From Pinus tabuliformis (taxonomy: Eukaryota; Streptophyta; Pinopsida; Pinales; Pinaceae): DNA of 64,000 nt. Numbering within the stretch: position 1 is the stretch's first letter; every line of letters begins with the position of its first letter. The notes below the pieces were generated by a model. The model was not told where the DNA came from and did not search any database. It saw nothing but the letters and a program-made list of their open reading frames with translations. Both the position numbers and the translations under genes were made by a program. Of the stretch, positions 43,836 to 54,997 are shown piece by piece. The stretch lies in contig CM062813.1 in assembly GCA_031772625.1 (NCBI GenBank), positions 761,918,720 through 761,982,719 on the forward strand, written 5' to 3'.

Positions 43836-45127
43836 AGGTGCTTGTCGAGTGTGGAAACCAATCATGTATGTGTATAGAATAGAGACAAAGGTAGAAGCTA
43901 AGGATTGATTAAAGGCTAAGTATCAACATTTTATTTTAATTCTATTATGCATGTGATTTATGATTCTAGTCTATGTTGATTACATGTGATCTATGATTCT
44001 GGTATATGATGATTGCATGTGATTCATGATTTTGATCTATCATGGTTGTGTTTTAAGCTAACCTAATGTGATAGGTTTATACATAATGATTTGGTCAAAG
44101 ATGCTAGTTTCACTTGTTGTGATAGGATGTAAACAAGATTCCAAGTGTGCCTTATTGACGAGCTACCAATGAGGTATAATGCGAATATATTTCAATTTAT
44201 TTTAAAACTAATGGAAGTTATGTGCTTGGTACAGGAAGCATGAAATTACCCGGTTGGGTGGTTGAAATCGTCTGCAAGGATTAGAAACATCATCAAAAGA
44301 AATTATAATAGACAACAGTATGTTGGTAAAGCACTTTAGGAGCAGGGCCATTGTGGGACACTGGTAACCAATAATGTCCATTGATATGAACATGCTATGA
44401 CCGGTATGATGATTTTAAGGTATATATATGCCTTGTTTTTGTATCTTGCTGTGCGAGGAAACCTTTCCAAGGGATGGAATGCCAAGGATGGAGGTGCCAA
44501 CAAAACTTGGAAGGTGTGTGACTGCACGGAAGGGGGTGATCAGATTGTTCGAGGTACTGTGTAGCAGAGAAGGGAAGGTCAAGGATGGATTTTTTTTGGT
44601 CATTATAATTTCCAGATGGAATCAAATGCAAGTGCGCCCTAGAACAATGAGTCTGTAACTATTCACTAAGAGTACAAGTGACGCTATATTGTAGCACTCG
44701 ATATTTGATCTAGTTTTGACTTTGGTAGTGGATTTTGGACTTCCTGGGAAGGAGGTGAATATTAGTATTACTTTGAGGGTGGAGGTGTGAGCCTATGGAA
44801 TCCCTTATTGCAGGTGTAGGCATCGTATCCTTTTATTTTTTGGCTAAGCAAATGTGCATATGTGTATGTTATTGCAAATACTATATTGAGTTGGTTTATA
44901 AAGCTCCATAGACAGTATGATTATGTGTATATATGTGGTTATTATTGTAAATACCATAATGAGATGTGTTATAAAGATCCAATAAATTGTATATTTGTCA
45001 TGTTTTAAAAGATGGTCATTGTAAATACTGCAACAAGCTGTGTTATAAATCTCCATGGGCAGTATGTTTTATTTTCAACAGTCTTGTTAGTCATAGGTGT
45101 CATTTAACACTGAGGCCAGTGTTCCCC
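43836..45127. other. Noncoding DNA with three ~80-bp diverged tandem units
   Basis: No supported gene. GATT(A/C)ATGATT..TGATC-type words recur at 43945-44050. At 44865-45075, three units share ATTG(C/T)AAATAC, then GTTTATAAAG(C/A)TCCA and CAGTATG. The right end leads into a purine tract. Confidence 0.45.
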
Positions 45128-45141
45128 CAAGGGGGAGGGTT
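45128..45141 (+). other. Candidate polypurine tract before an LTR start
   Basis: AAGGGGGAGGGTTC directly precedes TGTAATAACC at 45142, a plausible 3' LTR start of an old plus-strand element. The LTR's far end was not found. Confidence 0.4.
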
Positions 45142-45779
45142 CTGTAATAACCGTGGACAAAGTATGGATTTTTGGTAGGTTTTTTGCATATAAATTCTAG
45201 GTCGGATCATATGGCAATTTTTTTCATGGTAAAGTGCTCAGAAGCAGCTTTCCAATAGTATATTTGATACTTCAAATCAACTTCCAAATTAAAAGTTAGA
45301 TCAAGATGAAATATGCTTCTCAAAGCCACAAGCAAAGAAGTAAGCCTAAGTGAAATTATTTATTGGAATTATCAAACTTAAAAAATAATAAATAAATCCA
45401 AACTCTAAAACATTAGAAACATATTTATCATGCATAAGCTAAATTCATAAATTCAAAAGTCAAAACCTATGGCCCCACCCTACACTTCATGCATTAATTT
45501 TTCACCAATGTTAAAAGGGCTCAATGGTTATAAATATATTTCAGACCCCAAAAATCCAAAAAGTTGTTTTCACTTTTACCCTTTTTTTTTTTTTTTTAAG
45601 CTTTCATCCTCCGCTAAATCAGACCCCCACTCCTCCTAAACCACTTCCTACCTATTTATCATATATGCAGGACGTTCATTTTTCCATTATATTAAATGAA
45701 TTTAAAGTTGGATATATTTTTGAAATGAAGCTATAGGTAAAAGTAAAAGGAGGACGAGTCAAATACGAATGAGGTTAAA
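45142..45779 (+). other. Possible start of an old LTR; AT-rich, gene-free
   Basis: Begins TGTAATAACCGTGG after a purine tract; contains a T17 run near 45582. No coding motif seen and no matching partner LTR in the window. Confidence 0.35.
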
Positions 45780-46620
45780 GGAAATTTACATGTCATAGAA
45801 TTTATGAAATAAATTTACACGTGCCCGTAAATAAAGTTGGGAGTGAAAATAAAATTTTACAGAGTTGGAAAGTATATAAAGAAATATTTCATACATTTAT
45901 GAAATAGTTTTATATGGTAGGCTAAGCTAAAAGGACACTTATGTAAATGAGTTTTATGAATAGAAGGATAAGTAAAATAAGACTTACATGCGTAAATAAA
46001 ATTTACAGAAAATGACACTAATATAAATGAGGATTATGGATAGAAGGATAAGTAAAATAAGACTTACATGTGTAAATAGAATTTACAGATATAATGTAAA
46101 TGAGTTTTACGGATAAAAGGATAAGTAAAATGAGACTTACATGTGTAAATAGAATTTACAGAAAATGACACTAATGTAGAATGATAAGTAAAACAAGAAT
46201 TACATGTGTAAATAGAATTTACAGAAAATGACACTAATGTAAATGATTTTGGATAAGTAAAATAAGACTTACATGTTTAAATAGAATTTACAGATACATG
46301 TGAAATGAATTTACAGAGGAAACTAATGTAAATTAGTTTTACGAATAGAATGATAAGTAAAACAAGAATTACATGTCTAAATAGAATTTAGAGGTACATT
46401 TGGAATGTAAATTAGTGAAATGAATTTACAGAGGAAACTAATGTAAATTAGTTTTACGAATAGAATGATAAGTAAAACAAGAATTACATGTCTAAATAGA
46501 ATTTAGAGGTACATTTGGAATGTAAATTAGTTTTACGGATAGAAGAATAAGTAAAGCAAGACTTACATGTGTAAATAGAATTTACAGGTACATTTGAAAT
46601 GAATTTACAGAGGAAGGTGA
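45780..46620. repeat. ~78-bp minisatellite with a palindromic core
   Basis: About nine diverged units, each with GGATAAGTAAAA(T/C)AAGA(C/A)TTACATG. This is followed by TGTAAATAGAATTTACA, a 7-bp perfect inverted repeat around AGA, and usually GAAAATGACACTAATGTAAATGA. Two adjacent units at about 46310-46530 are almost identical, showing local recent duplication. Confidence 0.85.
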
Positions 46621-46747
46621 AAGGAGGAACAACACATGGTTTTTCAAAACAATTGATTTGAAAATTGGTTTTATAAATCATTCAAAATAGATACTTTGAA
46701 ATTTAAATTATGATTCTCATCAAAATATTTGGAAATATTATTCAAAA

Positions 46748-46764
46748 ATATATTTCTTTTCCCA
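46748..46764. repeat. LINE target-site duplication, 5' copy
   Basis: ATATATTTCTTTTCCCA, identical to 54241-54257. Confidence 0.9.
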
Positions 46765-46907
46765 GACAAAAGGTTGGCGAGAGCGGTCTGAGCGACTAGG
46801 GTTTTGCAGGGAACGGCGATGGCGCAGACAGTGCTGCTCTAGTACCACACTCATACCATCTGCTTCCTCTGGCGGGTAGCAGAAAAGCACGGCAATAGCC
46901 AGGCGCA
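46765..46907 (+). promoter_or_regulatory. LINE 5' UTR
   Basis: The 143 bp from the TSD to the ORF1 ATG are GC-rich relative to flanks. Plant L1 elements use an internal promoter here; no specific motif can be named. Confidence 0.5.
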
Positions 46908-48490
46908 ATGGAATATCCTCAGGGGGGGGCGTCAGGGCCCTCCCCAAATCAGAACGACCCGGAACAAGCACTCCGTTTTGGATCGGTTGATAGAGAGATC
47001 CTGAACAAGGGAAAAAAACAGCAGCAAGATCACAAGAAAACAGAGGGACGACAAGACCATGACAGCGGCAATCAGGAAAGGGGAAAAAACCCGGAGGAAG
47101 CACCAAAGGTCTCCTCTACGACCTGTAAGCCAGTAGCCACAGAAAGGCCAAGAATCGAGTTACCTGGGCACAAAATAGATGCTCGAATCGAGTTCATGAG
47201 AGACCACGCCATTATTGGGAAATTTATAGGGTTCTGGCCGACGGAAAGAGCCCTATATGGATGGATTGCAGCAAAATGGAAGCCAAAAGGAGATGTCACT
47301 CTGCAGTTAGGGCCAAAAGGCTTCTTTACCGCCATCTTTTACTGTATTGAAGACAAACTCAGGGTACTGGGAACAGGGCCTCATTTTTTCAACGCAGCGG
47401 GCCTGTACATGAGAGACTGGATACCAAGATTCAACCCGGACAAGGAAGACCTCACCTGGGCACCAGTCTGGATCAGAATGTATGGACTTCCAGACGAATA
47501 TTGGGACGAGGACGTTCTCAGGAAAATCGGAAACGGATTAGGGGAATATATCAGAACGGCAGAAGAAACAAAAATGCGCAGATTCATCTCCTATGCTCGC
47601 ATCTGCGTTTTTATGAGGCTGAATGAAGCACTTCCAGAATCAGTATATCTCTCTCATAGGGATGAAGAATGGATCCAACCCTTGGACTACGAGCATGTTC
47701 CCTTCCGTTGCAGAAGATGCCATGCTCTAGGTCATCTCTTCCGGGACTGTCCCTTGAATGACAAAGTCACCTCACCTGATCCTACTGCCTCAGATGCCCA
47801 AGATGGTTTTACTAAAGCCCCAAGCCGAAGACGCGCGCACAGGAAACCCTCAAATGGGCAAAAGCCCCTGCAAAAAAGCTCTAATGGCCCTGCATCTAAG
47901 AACAGCTTCGAAATCTTGGCTCAATCCTCCGAAGATTCCCCTCCGATCACTGAAGCTAACCCGTCCCATCCCTCATCTTCCACTCATCCTCCGCCTTCTT
48001 CCTCCTCCCCAAATCCCCACTCCCCCCCCCCCCCCCCCGCTTCCCTAATCACCCCTCTGGGGTCAAGAAGGATCAGGCAAAGAACGACAAGGAAAAGGAT
48101 CTTGATGGAATGTCAGATTCTCCTCCTAATGAAATCCTGCTTGAGGACGAAGGCACTCAGGTGCAACTGATGGAAGAGGAACCGGAAAGCGTAGACCTGC
48201 ATGGCCTTGATATTCTAGAACTGGAACTGGCATGCAAGACGAAGGCGTATGACAGCATCTCAGAAGCCCAACTTAACAAGCTGGAAGTGGTTATCTCACG
48301 AGCATACCAGCAGCAGCAACTCGGGATCCAACCAGGAAGCCAGTGGGATGGAAGCCAACCACCTAAGGAGTCAAAAAAAAGGGGACGAAAAACAGATCTA
48401 CAAAGAACGATCGAGGTAGGGAAGCTCCTGGTAGACTCAGGCAGGTATGCGAAATTGACAAAGTACTACAAACCCTCTCCAAATGGTTAA
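46908..48490 (+). pseudogene. LINE ORF1 (RNA-binding protein), frameshifted in a poly-C run
   Basis: Translation begins MEYPQGGASGPSPNQNDPEQ. Residues ~90-260 form the DUF4283-like domain of plant LINE and retroelement ORF1 (IGKFIGFWPTERALYGWIAA, WIRMYGLPDEYWDEDVLRKI). A CCHC knuckle, CRRCHALGHLFRDC, starts at residue 268. A Ser/Pro-rich linker runs into a C17 homopolymer at 48022-48038. In the literal frame the protein would end at 48170. Shifting frame at the C run opens a continuation to the stop at 48488-48490 (ELELACKTKAYDSISEAQLN, TDLQRTIEVGKLLVDSGRYA). Full length would be about 527 residues, ending 3 bp before ORF2. ORF1 coats LINE RNA. Confidence 0.82.
48022..48038 (+). repeat. C17 homopolymer causing the ORF1 frameshift
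   Basis: Seventeen consecutive C. Frame 0 is open on its left and the frame shared with ORF2 is open on its right. Could be replication slippage or a sequencing-length error. Confidence 0.85.
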
Positions 48491-48493
48491 ACC

Positions 48494-51400
48494 ATGAAGC
48501 TGGTCTCATGGAACTTAAGAGGGCTCAACGGCCCAGGTAAACTCAGAATGTTAAAGAACATGATTAAAGCGGAAAAGCCACAAATTTGCTTTTTCCAGGA
48601 AACCAAATGTAACGGCACTACATTAGGTAGCATCCTAACAAAAGCTTGGCCAGGATGCCGCTCAGTAGCAGTTGATGCATCAGGAGCGTCAGGAGGACTG
48701 GCTATTGCATGGAACACCCAAGCAATAAACCTTTCAGAGTTCCATGCCTCTCATCACCTTATACAGGCAGCCTTCCATATTTTGGGCACGAATGTACATG
48801 GTAATCTCTCAAATGTTTACTTCCCGCAGGATACAGGAAGCAAAATAGCACTCCTAGACACCATTGAGGCACTGAATAACAACAGGAGGCACCCGCTCTG
48901 GATCATCGGAGGGGATTTTAACATGATCACTAAGCTAGAAGAAAAAACTGGGGGAAGAAACAGATTGGAGCAAGAAAATATCCATTTCAAGGACTTCATC
49001 CAAAATGCCTCCCTAATAGACATGCCTTTCTGCAATGGTACTTTCACTTGGAGTAATCGCAGAGCCGGCAAACATCAAATCGCCTCCAAGCTCGATCGCT
49101 TCCTCATATCTGATAATGCGATTCATCTTGGAGGAGACATCACAGCCGCCATTCTCCCGCATACTGGTTCGGACCACTGGCCGATAGCTCTCCAATGGCA
49201 AAGACCTGGAAACCAGACTCGGAGACCCTTCCGTTTCGAAAGTTTTTGGCTCTCGCACCCTGAGTTCAAAGACTTTGTCACAGCCACTTGGACCTCCTTC
49301 ACCCCTCCAGAAGGATCTAAGATGTACAAATTTCAACAGAAGCTCTGATTCCTAAAATTCCAGCTAAAGCGATGGAACAGAGAAACCTTTGGAGACATAT
49401 TCAAAGCACAGCATGATCTCAATCAGGAACTAGCAGATCTCCATCAAAAAATCATCACAGAAGGATACACAGAAGGGACACTGGAACAGGAAAGGCGCAT
49501 CCACAGGCAGATTGAGGAAAGGCAGAAGCAAGAGGAAATTTACTGGAAACAAAAGTCCAGAATAAGATGGTTGAAGGAAGGAGAACGCAACACCAAATTC
49601 TTCCACAGAACCACCATACAAAGAAGAATGCACAACAACATTCCGTTCATCCAGAAGCCAGGAGGGGAAAGAGTGGAAACGCATGAGGAAATTGAGGAAG
49701 AGTTGTGCAATCACTTCAACCAGATCCTTCAAGAGCCGGAAGGAGATAGAAGCCAAGCAATTGGAAAAATCACTAACAATGTGCCTAGAATCATTACAGA
49801 GGAGCACAATGAGCTTCTCCTCCGTCCGATTCAGCTTCAGGAGGTGGATGAGGCAATGGCCCAGCTCAAGGATGGAAAAGCCCCCGGACCAGATGGTTTC
49901 ACCACTACGTTCTTTCATACCTTTTGGGAGATGATAAAACAGGAAGTATGGCAAATTGTTGAAGAATCGAGAGCAATCCACTGGATTCTACCTTCTCTCA
50001 ACACCACTTTCATCGCCCTCATTCCCAAAGAGGAGGACTCTATCAAGCCCGACAAATTCAGGCCGATTGCACTCTGCAATGTAATTTACAAGGTCATCTC
50101 TAAAGTTGTGGCTAACCGGTTGAAGCCCCTATTGCCGCTGCTCATATCCCAGGAACAGTCAGGTTACGTGGAGGGCAGACAAATCCTGGACGGCATTCTC
50201 CTTACGCACGAGATCATTCACTCCCTCAAACAATCAAAGCAAGCAGGTATGATTCTTAAGCTTGATCTTTCAAAGGCTTTTGATAAACTCAGCTGGAACT
50301 TTATTCAGCAAATGCTAAAAGCTTTTGGCTTCAATACTATGTGGATCCGCTGGATAATGAGTTTAATAAGTTCAACTCAATTCTCCATCCTTGTTAATGG
50401 CATCCCTTCTCGACCCTTCAAGCCATCAAGAGGAATTAGGCAGGGGGATCCCCTATCCCCTTTCCTATTTGTTCTCATGGCAGAAGGGCTTGGCCGTCAC
50501 ATAAAGCAAGCTCTCGAATCCCACCTTCTCAAAGGTCTTTCTGTTCATAACTCCCCTGCCACCTCTCATCAGCAGTTTGTTGATGACACTATGCTGTTTG
50601 GTTATCCCTCAGCCCAGGAAGCCTCTTGCCTCAAATCCTTGCTCAATGACTTCGCTGAAGCATCTGGCACTGATGTAAACTGTACCAAATCGCAGATTTT
50701 TTTCTTCCACACGCCCCCCCAGATTAAGTCAGCCGTCACCCGAATTCTTGGCTTCCCCTCAGCATCTCTCCCCTCCAAATACCTGGGTGCCCCTCTCACT
50801 GCCTCTGCTATCAAGCACTCCTCATGGCGCTCTCTCCTTGAGAAGCTTGAATCTCGTCTCAACCTTTGGACGCACAGATCTCTCAACCTAGCCAGCCGGG
50901 TTGTGCTCATTAAGTCAGTTCTCCAGGCAATGCCATTATACCTTTTCTCAGTTCTTGCAGCTCCCAAATGGGTCTTAAAAAGGATCAGGAAGCTCCAGCG
51001 CAGTTTTCTATGGGGTGGATCGGCTACAAACAGGAAATGGGCGCTTGTTAAATGGTCTGTGGCATGTCAACCAAAAGAAAAAGGAGGCATAGGGTTAAGA
51101 GATCCGGAGCATAGTAATACTATTATGAGTGCCAAAATTTGGTGGAACTGGGTCTCTAATCCAGGAAAGCCCTGGGCAAGAATCTGGACGGCCAAATATG
51201 CCAACAACCGCCCCCAGGAGGAGCTCATTCGGTTTACCCCCAGGGAAAATGGATCTCTAATCTGGAATGCGGCAAAACAACACTTCCACTTAATACAGCA
51301 ACACAGCTTCTGGGAGGTCAGGAATGGCAAAACGACGAGATTTTGGACAGATGCATGGAACCAAATGCCAAAGTTGACCCACATAATACATATACCGTTG

Positions 51401-52846
51401 GACCAAATAAGGCAGGAGCAGCAGCAAGGAAAAATCAATCACTACTGGACGCAGGAGACGGAGCACGGATTCAGGAAATGGATACAGGGAAATCAGTTAA
51501 TCAACCTCACAAATCTTCAGGATACAGGGGAATTGGAGAGGGAGCTGGAAAAAAGGAGAATCAGATATGATGAAGGCAACGATATCCTAAGATGGGGATA
51601 CCGTCCAAAAGGTAACTTTTCAACTTCAGAGGCCTACAAGATTATATGCAACCACAATAACCCTCCGGACCCAATCTGGCGCACAGTATGGGATCCCAAC
51701 TCATGGCCCAAAATCTCTTATTTCCTGTGGTTGGTAAGTCACAAAAGAATCCTCACCTGGGACAAATTACGAAGAAGGAATTTCCATGGACCATCGATAT
51801 GTCCTAACTGCCAGCAAAATGAGGAAACGCTCCCTCACCTGTTGGACTCCTGCCCCCTAGCCAATCAGTTGTGGGAAAAGGCTAGTTTCAGATGTCAAAT
51901 AAGGTGCAGGAAAATGAATGACATAATTGACACCCTTCGACATTGGCCGCAGCATCCATACAAGAGCGAGCTCCTCAACTGCCTATGGAAATTACTACCA
52001 GGTCTCATTCTATGGGGTATATGGAAGGAACGGAATAAGAGGATATTCAAAAATCAGAGCTCTAGGGTCGATGACATATGGACCAGAATATGTGGGAACC
52101 TCAATGAAACGCTGGCTCTCCACTCCTGGACTCAGGAGGATCTCCCATCTCAAGACAACGAGAAAGGCATTATAAGTAATTGGAATTTATCTCTACCACA
52201 GACCTCCCAGAAAAGCAGTACTTCTACAAGCAGCAGCACCATTGAAGGCACTTGGAAGGCCCCCCCCGAGAACTCCTACAAGCTTAACTTTGATGGAGCC
52301 TCCAAAGGTAACCCGGGAAAGGCAGGCTTTGGAGGCATCATTAGGAATCAAGCAGGCACACCCTCACAGCTATACTTTGGTTCTTTGGGATGGGATACCA
52401 ACAACTCGGCGGAGATCGAAGGTTTATGGCAAGGAATTCTCCTCGCCAGGAACCTAAATCTGCAGCCCCTGATCGTGGAAGGAGATTCCCAGATTCTTAT
52501 AAACATGGCCAGGAGACTTCAAAATGGCTCTCAAGCAGGAAAAATCACTAATAGCTGGAGACTTGCAGCCAGACTAGAAGCCATTGAACAAGATCTCCGT
52601 AGCAACAGAGCTATCACCTTCACTCATACAAAAAGAGAAGGAAACAAGGTAGCGGACTTTCTAGCTAACATAGGTGCAGACAACGATCAGTATCTTCTCA
52701 CAGGCACCATAGCCATCATATCAGACATTTCAAAGGCTCAGGAATTAGACAGGCTAATCCAAAATGAGGCTGCTTCCCCGGATGCGGGTGCCACGGGAGA
52801 GGACATGGGACCGCCACCTGGTCACCATGGGCGGTACCAGGTATAA
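48494..52846 (+). pseudogene. LINE ORF2: endonuclease, reverse transcriptase, RNase H (one stop codon)
   Basis: One frame of 1,450 codons, broken only by TGA at 49346-49348 (codon 285). Residues 1-235 are an APE-type endonuclease: SWNLRGLN, FFQETK, GGDFNMI, GSDHWPIAL. The RT spans about 440-760: DGKAPGPDGF at ~460, LDLSKAFDKLSWNF with a catalytic Asp, RGIRQGDPLSPFLF, and QFVDDTMLFG with FVDD at 695-698 where plant LINEs normally have FADD or YADD. A zinc-finger region (CPNCQQNEETLPHLLDSC) lies at about 1102. RNase H occupies about 1260-1400 with FDGASKGNPG, AEIEGL, EGDSQ and KVADFLAN supplying the D-E-D-D set. The protein nicks DNA and primes reverse transcription at the target. The stop lies between endonuclease and RT. 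Confidence 0.93.
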
Positions 52847-53693
52847 GGCGAGCATTCACTGCGAGCAGCCGGCGGGGTCTGCAAGCGTGAGTGCTGAGGA
52901 GGGAAGGGACGGCAAATTAATGCCTGGTCCAGAGCATAATCTTGGTTGCTGTGTGCAGTTAAGGAGGGAGAGGGCCGAGACATGGCAGAGAGGCATAAAT
53001 ACAATGCAGAGAAGGAATGTTTTGATGTGGATCATTTACAGTGGAGGGAATTGGGATTTCGGGTGTCAATTTCCGGAGGTCTGGTTCAAGACGCCCCTGT
53101 TGCAATTGGATTTGGGAGCAAGCCTGTTGGTGTGGGCGACGGGAGTGTGTCTGTTCACCCTGCTCCGTTTCGCTATCTGGCATATAAGACCACCATGGTC
53201 AAGCTCAGACAACGCCTCATCAGCCGTAGAGGCTCAGGAAGAGGCGGAACATCGCGCCCATCTGTGGAGAATGTCTCTTCTCGCTGCTGCCGCTGTTTAT
53301 GTCACCGAGTTGAGGAAGCCAACCCCTTGCAATCGCGCCAATTCATGGAGGCTGGCAGCTCTGAAGCGGGTTCCAATCCTCTCCCTGCGTTTGGAACTGC
53401 GGTTTTTTCCATCAACAGCCCCCAGGCCAATTCGCGCATCAATGCTCATGTATCTGTTCTTTTTCTGGAAGAACCGGTGGAGGAGGTCGGGGAGCAGCCC
53501 CGCCCACAGCCGCATCAGGCCGAGAGCTCCAGAGCTGCTGAAGGACTGCCGGAGGACTGCCCAAGACCAGACACTGCCCCTCCAGCGTCTCAGCCAGAGC
53601 CCGCGTCAAAGAAAGCTAAGGCAGATTGGGCCCCCCCCGGAAGGATTATGCTGGATATATGAGGAGGAGCCGGACGAGGAGCCGGACGATTAA
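52764..53693 (+). CDS. Long open frame at the LINE 3' end, overlapping ORF2; doubtful ORF3
   Basis: A 309-codon frame starts inside ORF2, 83 bases before its end, and stops at a TAA at 53691-53693. A second frame is open for 238 codons over 52946-53662, and a third for 189 codons over 53626-54195. The first is Arg/Leu-rich with a C-terminal EEEPDEEPDD; the second ends in a Pro/Glu/Ala-rich, disordered-looking tail with KKAKAD. Neither shows a known domain. Open length in three frames in GC-rich DNA may be compositional, or one frame may be a lineage-specific ORF3. Confidence 0.3.
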   Translation: MRLLPRMRVPRERTWDRHLVTMGGTRYKASIHCEQPAGSASVSAEEGRDGKLMPGPEHNLGCCVQLRRERAETWQRGINTMQRRNVLMWIIYSGGNWDFGCQFPEVWFKTPLLQLDLGASLLVWATGVCLFTLLRFAIWHIRPPWSSSDNASSAVEAQEEAEHRAHLWRMSLLAAAAVYVTELRKPTPCNRANSWRLAALKRVPILSLRLELRFFPSTAPRPIRASMLMYLFFFWKNRWRRSGSSPAHSRIRPRAPELLKDCRRTAQDQTLPLQRLSQSPRQRKLRQIGPPPEGLCWIYEEEPDEEPDD

Positions 53694-53754
53694 TCGACCG
53701 CTCGCTCACTCTCCTCCTTGTCTTAGATGCTCTGTTTTTGTCTACGGCAGCTGG

Positions 53755-54085
53755 TATGTTCTGAATGTCTCTGTTATGTATGTGAATTCTACTACTCAGG
53801 GTGGAGTTCTGAATGTCTCTGTTTTGTATATGAATTCTACGGCTCAGGGTGCCTCCACGCCCCTGCGAAGGTGTCTGATGAAAATTTTCTTTTATTTGTC
53901 CACTTCTGCCCTCACTGATGTTCTAAGGTTTATAGCCCCTGCGTGGGCATTCAAAGTCTGTGGTAGCGCCCCTGCGTGGGCTTTCAATTTCTGTGGAAGC
54001 GCCCCTGCGTGGGCGCTTGGTCTCAAAGTTGCTGCCACTGTGTGGATGAGAAGTTTTCTTGTCAAGGCCCCTGCGTGGGTAGTCA
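53755..54085 (+). repeat. Tandem repeats in the LINE 3' region
   Basis: Two copies of a ~55-bp unit (TCTGAATGTCTCTGTT..TGAATTCTAC..GGCTCAGGGTG) lie at about 53758-53860. Four copies of GCCCCTGCGTGGG(C/T) lie at 53936, 53970, 54001 and 54066. Such short repeats may be a 3' recognition or transcript-stability feature, or simple expansion. Confidence 0.75.
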
Positions 54086-54240
54086 TTCGAGTGCTATGGA
54101 CCCTAAACGGGTGGTTTTTTGAGCGCTGTAAGTCCAGAGATCCATCCATGGCCTCTGGCACAGGACTTCATGGTTGTAACCGTTTTCTGTTTTAATGTAA
54201 ATAATAGCGTAGCATAGTTTTAACGATAAAAAATATATAT

Positions 54241-54257
54241 ATATATTTCTTTTCCCA
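54241..54257. repeat. LINE target-site duplication, 3' copy
   Basis: Exact match of 46748-46764; it follows the (TA)n-rich tail. Confidence 0.9.
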
Positions 54258-54997
54258 AATATTTTGTGTCAAAATAAAGTATTTAAAGGATGATGAAAAC
54301 AAAATATGACAGAAATAGAACTCAAATGCAGAGAAATCAGATTTAAGAGGACAGTTAGCTAATTTTGTTAAGACAATTTCAAACCTGTTTTCATATTTCA
54401 GGGCATGAATATCAGTCTAAGACACCTAACAGCAAAAGATCAACAGATTAAAGATCAAACAACAAATTTCCAGCAATTAGTCAACCAATTCCATATTGCA
54501 ATGCATAATACTTGCACGCAGTTCAAAGTTTCCAGTAGATAAATTAGAGATATTATTTTATCTTTAATTTGTTATGTAGATTTTTTCTAGAAATAGCCAC
54601 CGTCAGCAACTATTCGCTTTAAAGTCTGAACAGAAGATTAAATAGTATGGATTTCCTATTACTTAGTTATATTTTGGAAATATATACATGTTTTTGGTAT
54701 ATATTATTAATTTTATTCATATTTTCCCAGAAATTATTGGAGAATATTTTGTAAATCAATTCCTTTTTGGAATCTGATATTAGTTTAGCATAAATTAATA
54801 AATATGTTTTAATAAGACTTATAAGTTGTTGGGACTTGTTTGAAGAAAATGAATTGTATTTAAAGCAACTCACAGAGCCTCTAATGATCAGATTTTCACT
54901 AATATATTGCAATCATTATGGGATTCTTGTGTCATTTTATTGGTGAAGTGCATCTCTCTTTGTCAATTTGTTTTATTTTTATTCTCATATGTGATTC
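54258..54997. other. AT-rich gene-free spacer
   Basis: Continuation of the pre-LINE target DNA; no coding or repeat structure recognised. Confidence 0.45.

Larger units (their letters stand above)
46765..54240 (+). mobile_element. Near-complete L1-type LINE (7,476 bp) with RNase H domain
   Basis: Bounded by 17-bp direct repeats (46748-46764, 54241-54257). It has a 143-bp 5' UTR, ORF1 with DUF4283-like and CCHC domains, and ORF2 with endonuclease, reverse transcriptase, zinc-finger and RNase H. A ~1.4-kb 3' region with tandem repeats ends in a short A/TA-rich tail. Base composition is clearly more GC-rich than the flanks. One stop codon in ORF2 and one homopolymer shift in ORF1 are the only defects seen, so insertion is fairly recent. 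Gene order and C-terminal RNase H are those of plant L1 LINEs. Confidence 0.95.

Noticed and set aside
49430-49981. 183-codon minus-strand frame
   Set aside because: Antisense shadow of LINE ORF2, which has clear domain motifs on the plus strand.
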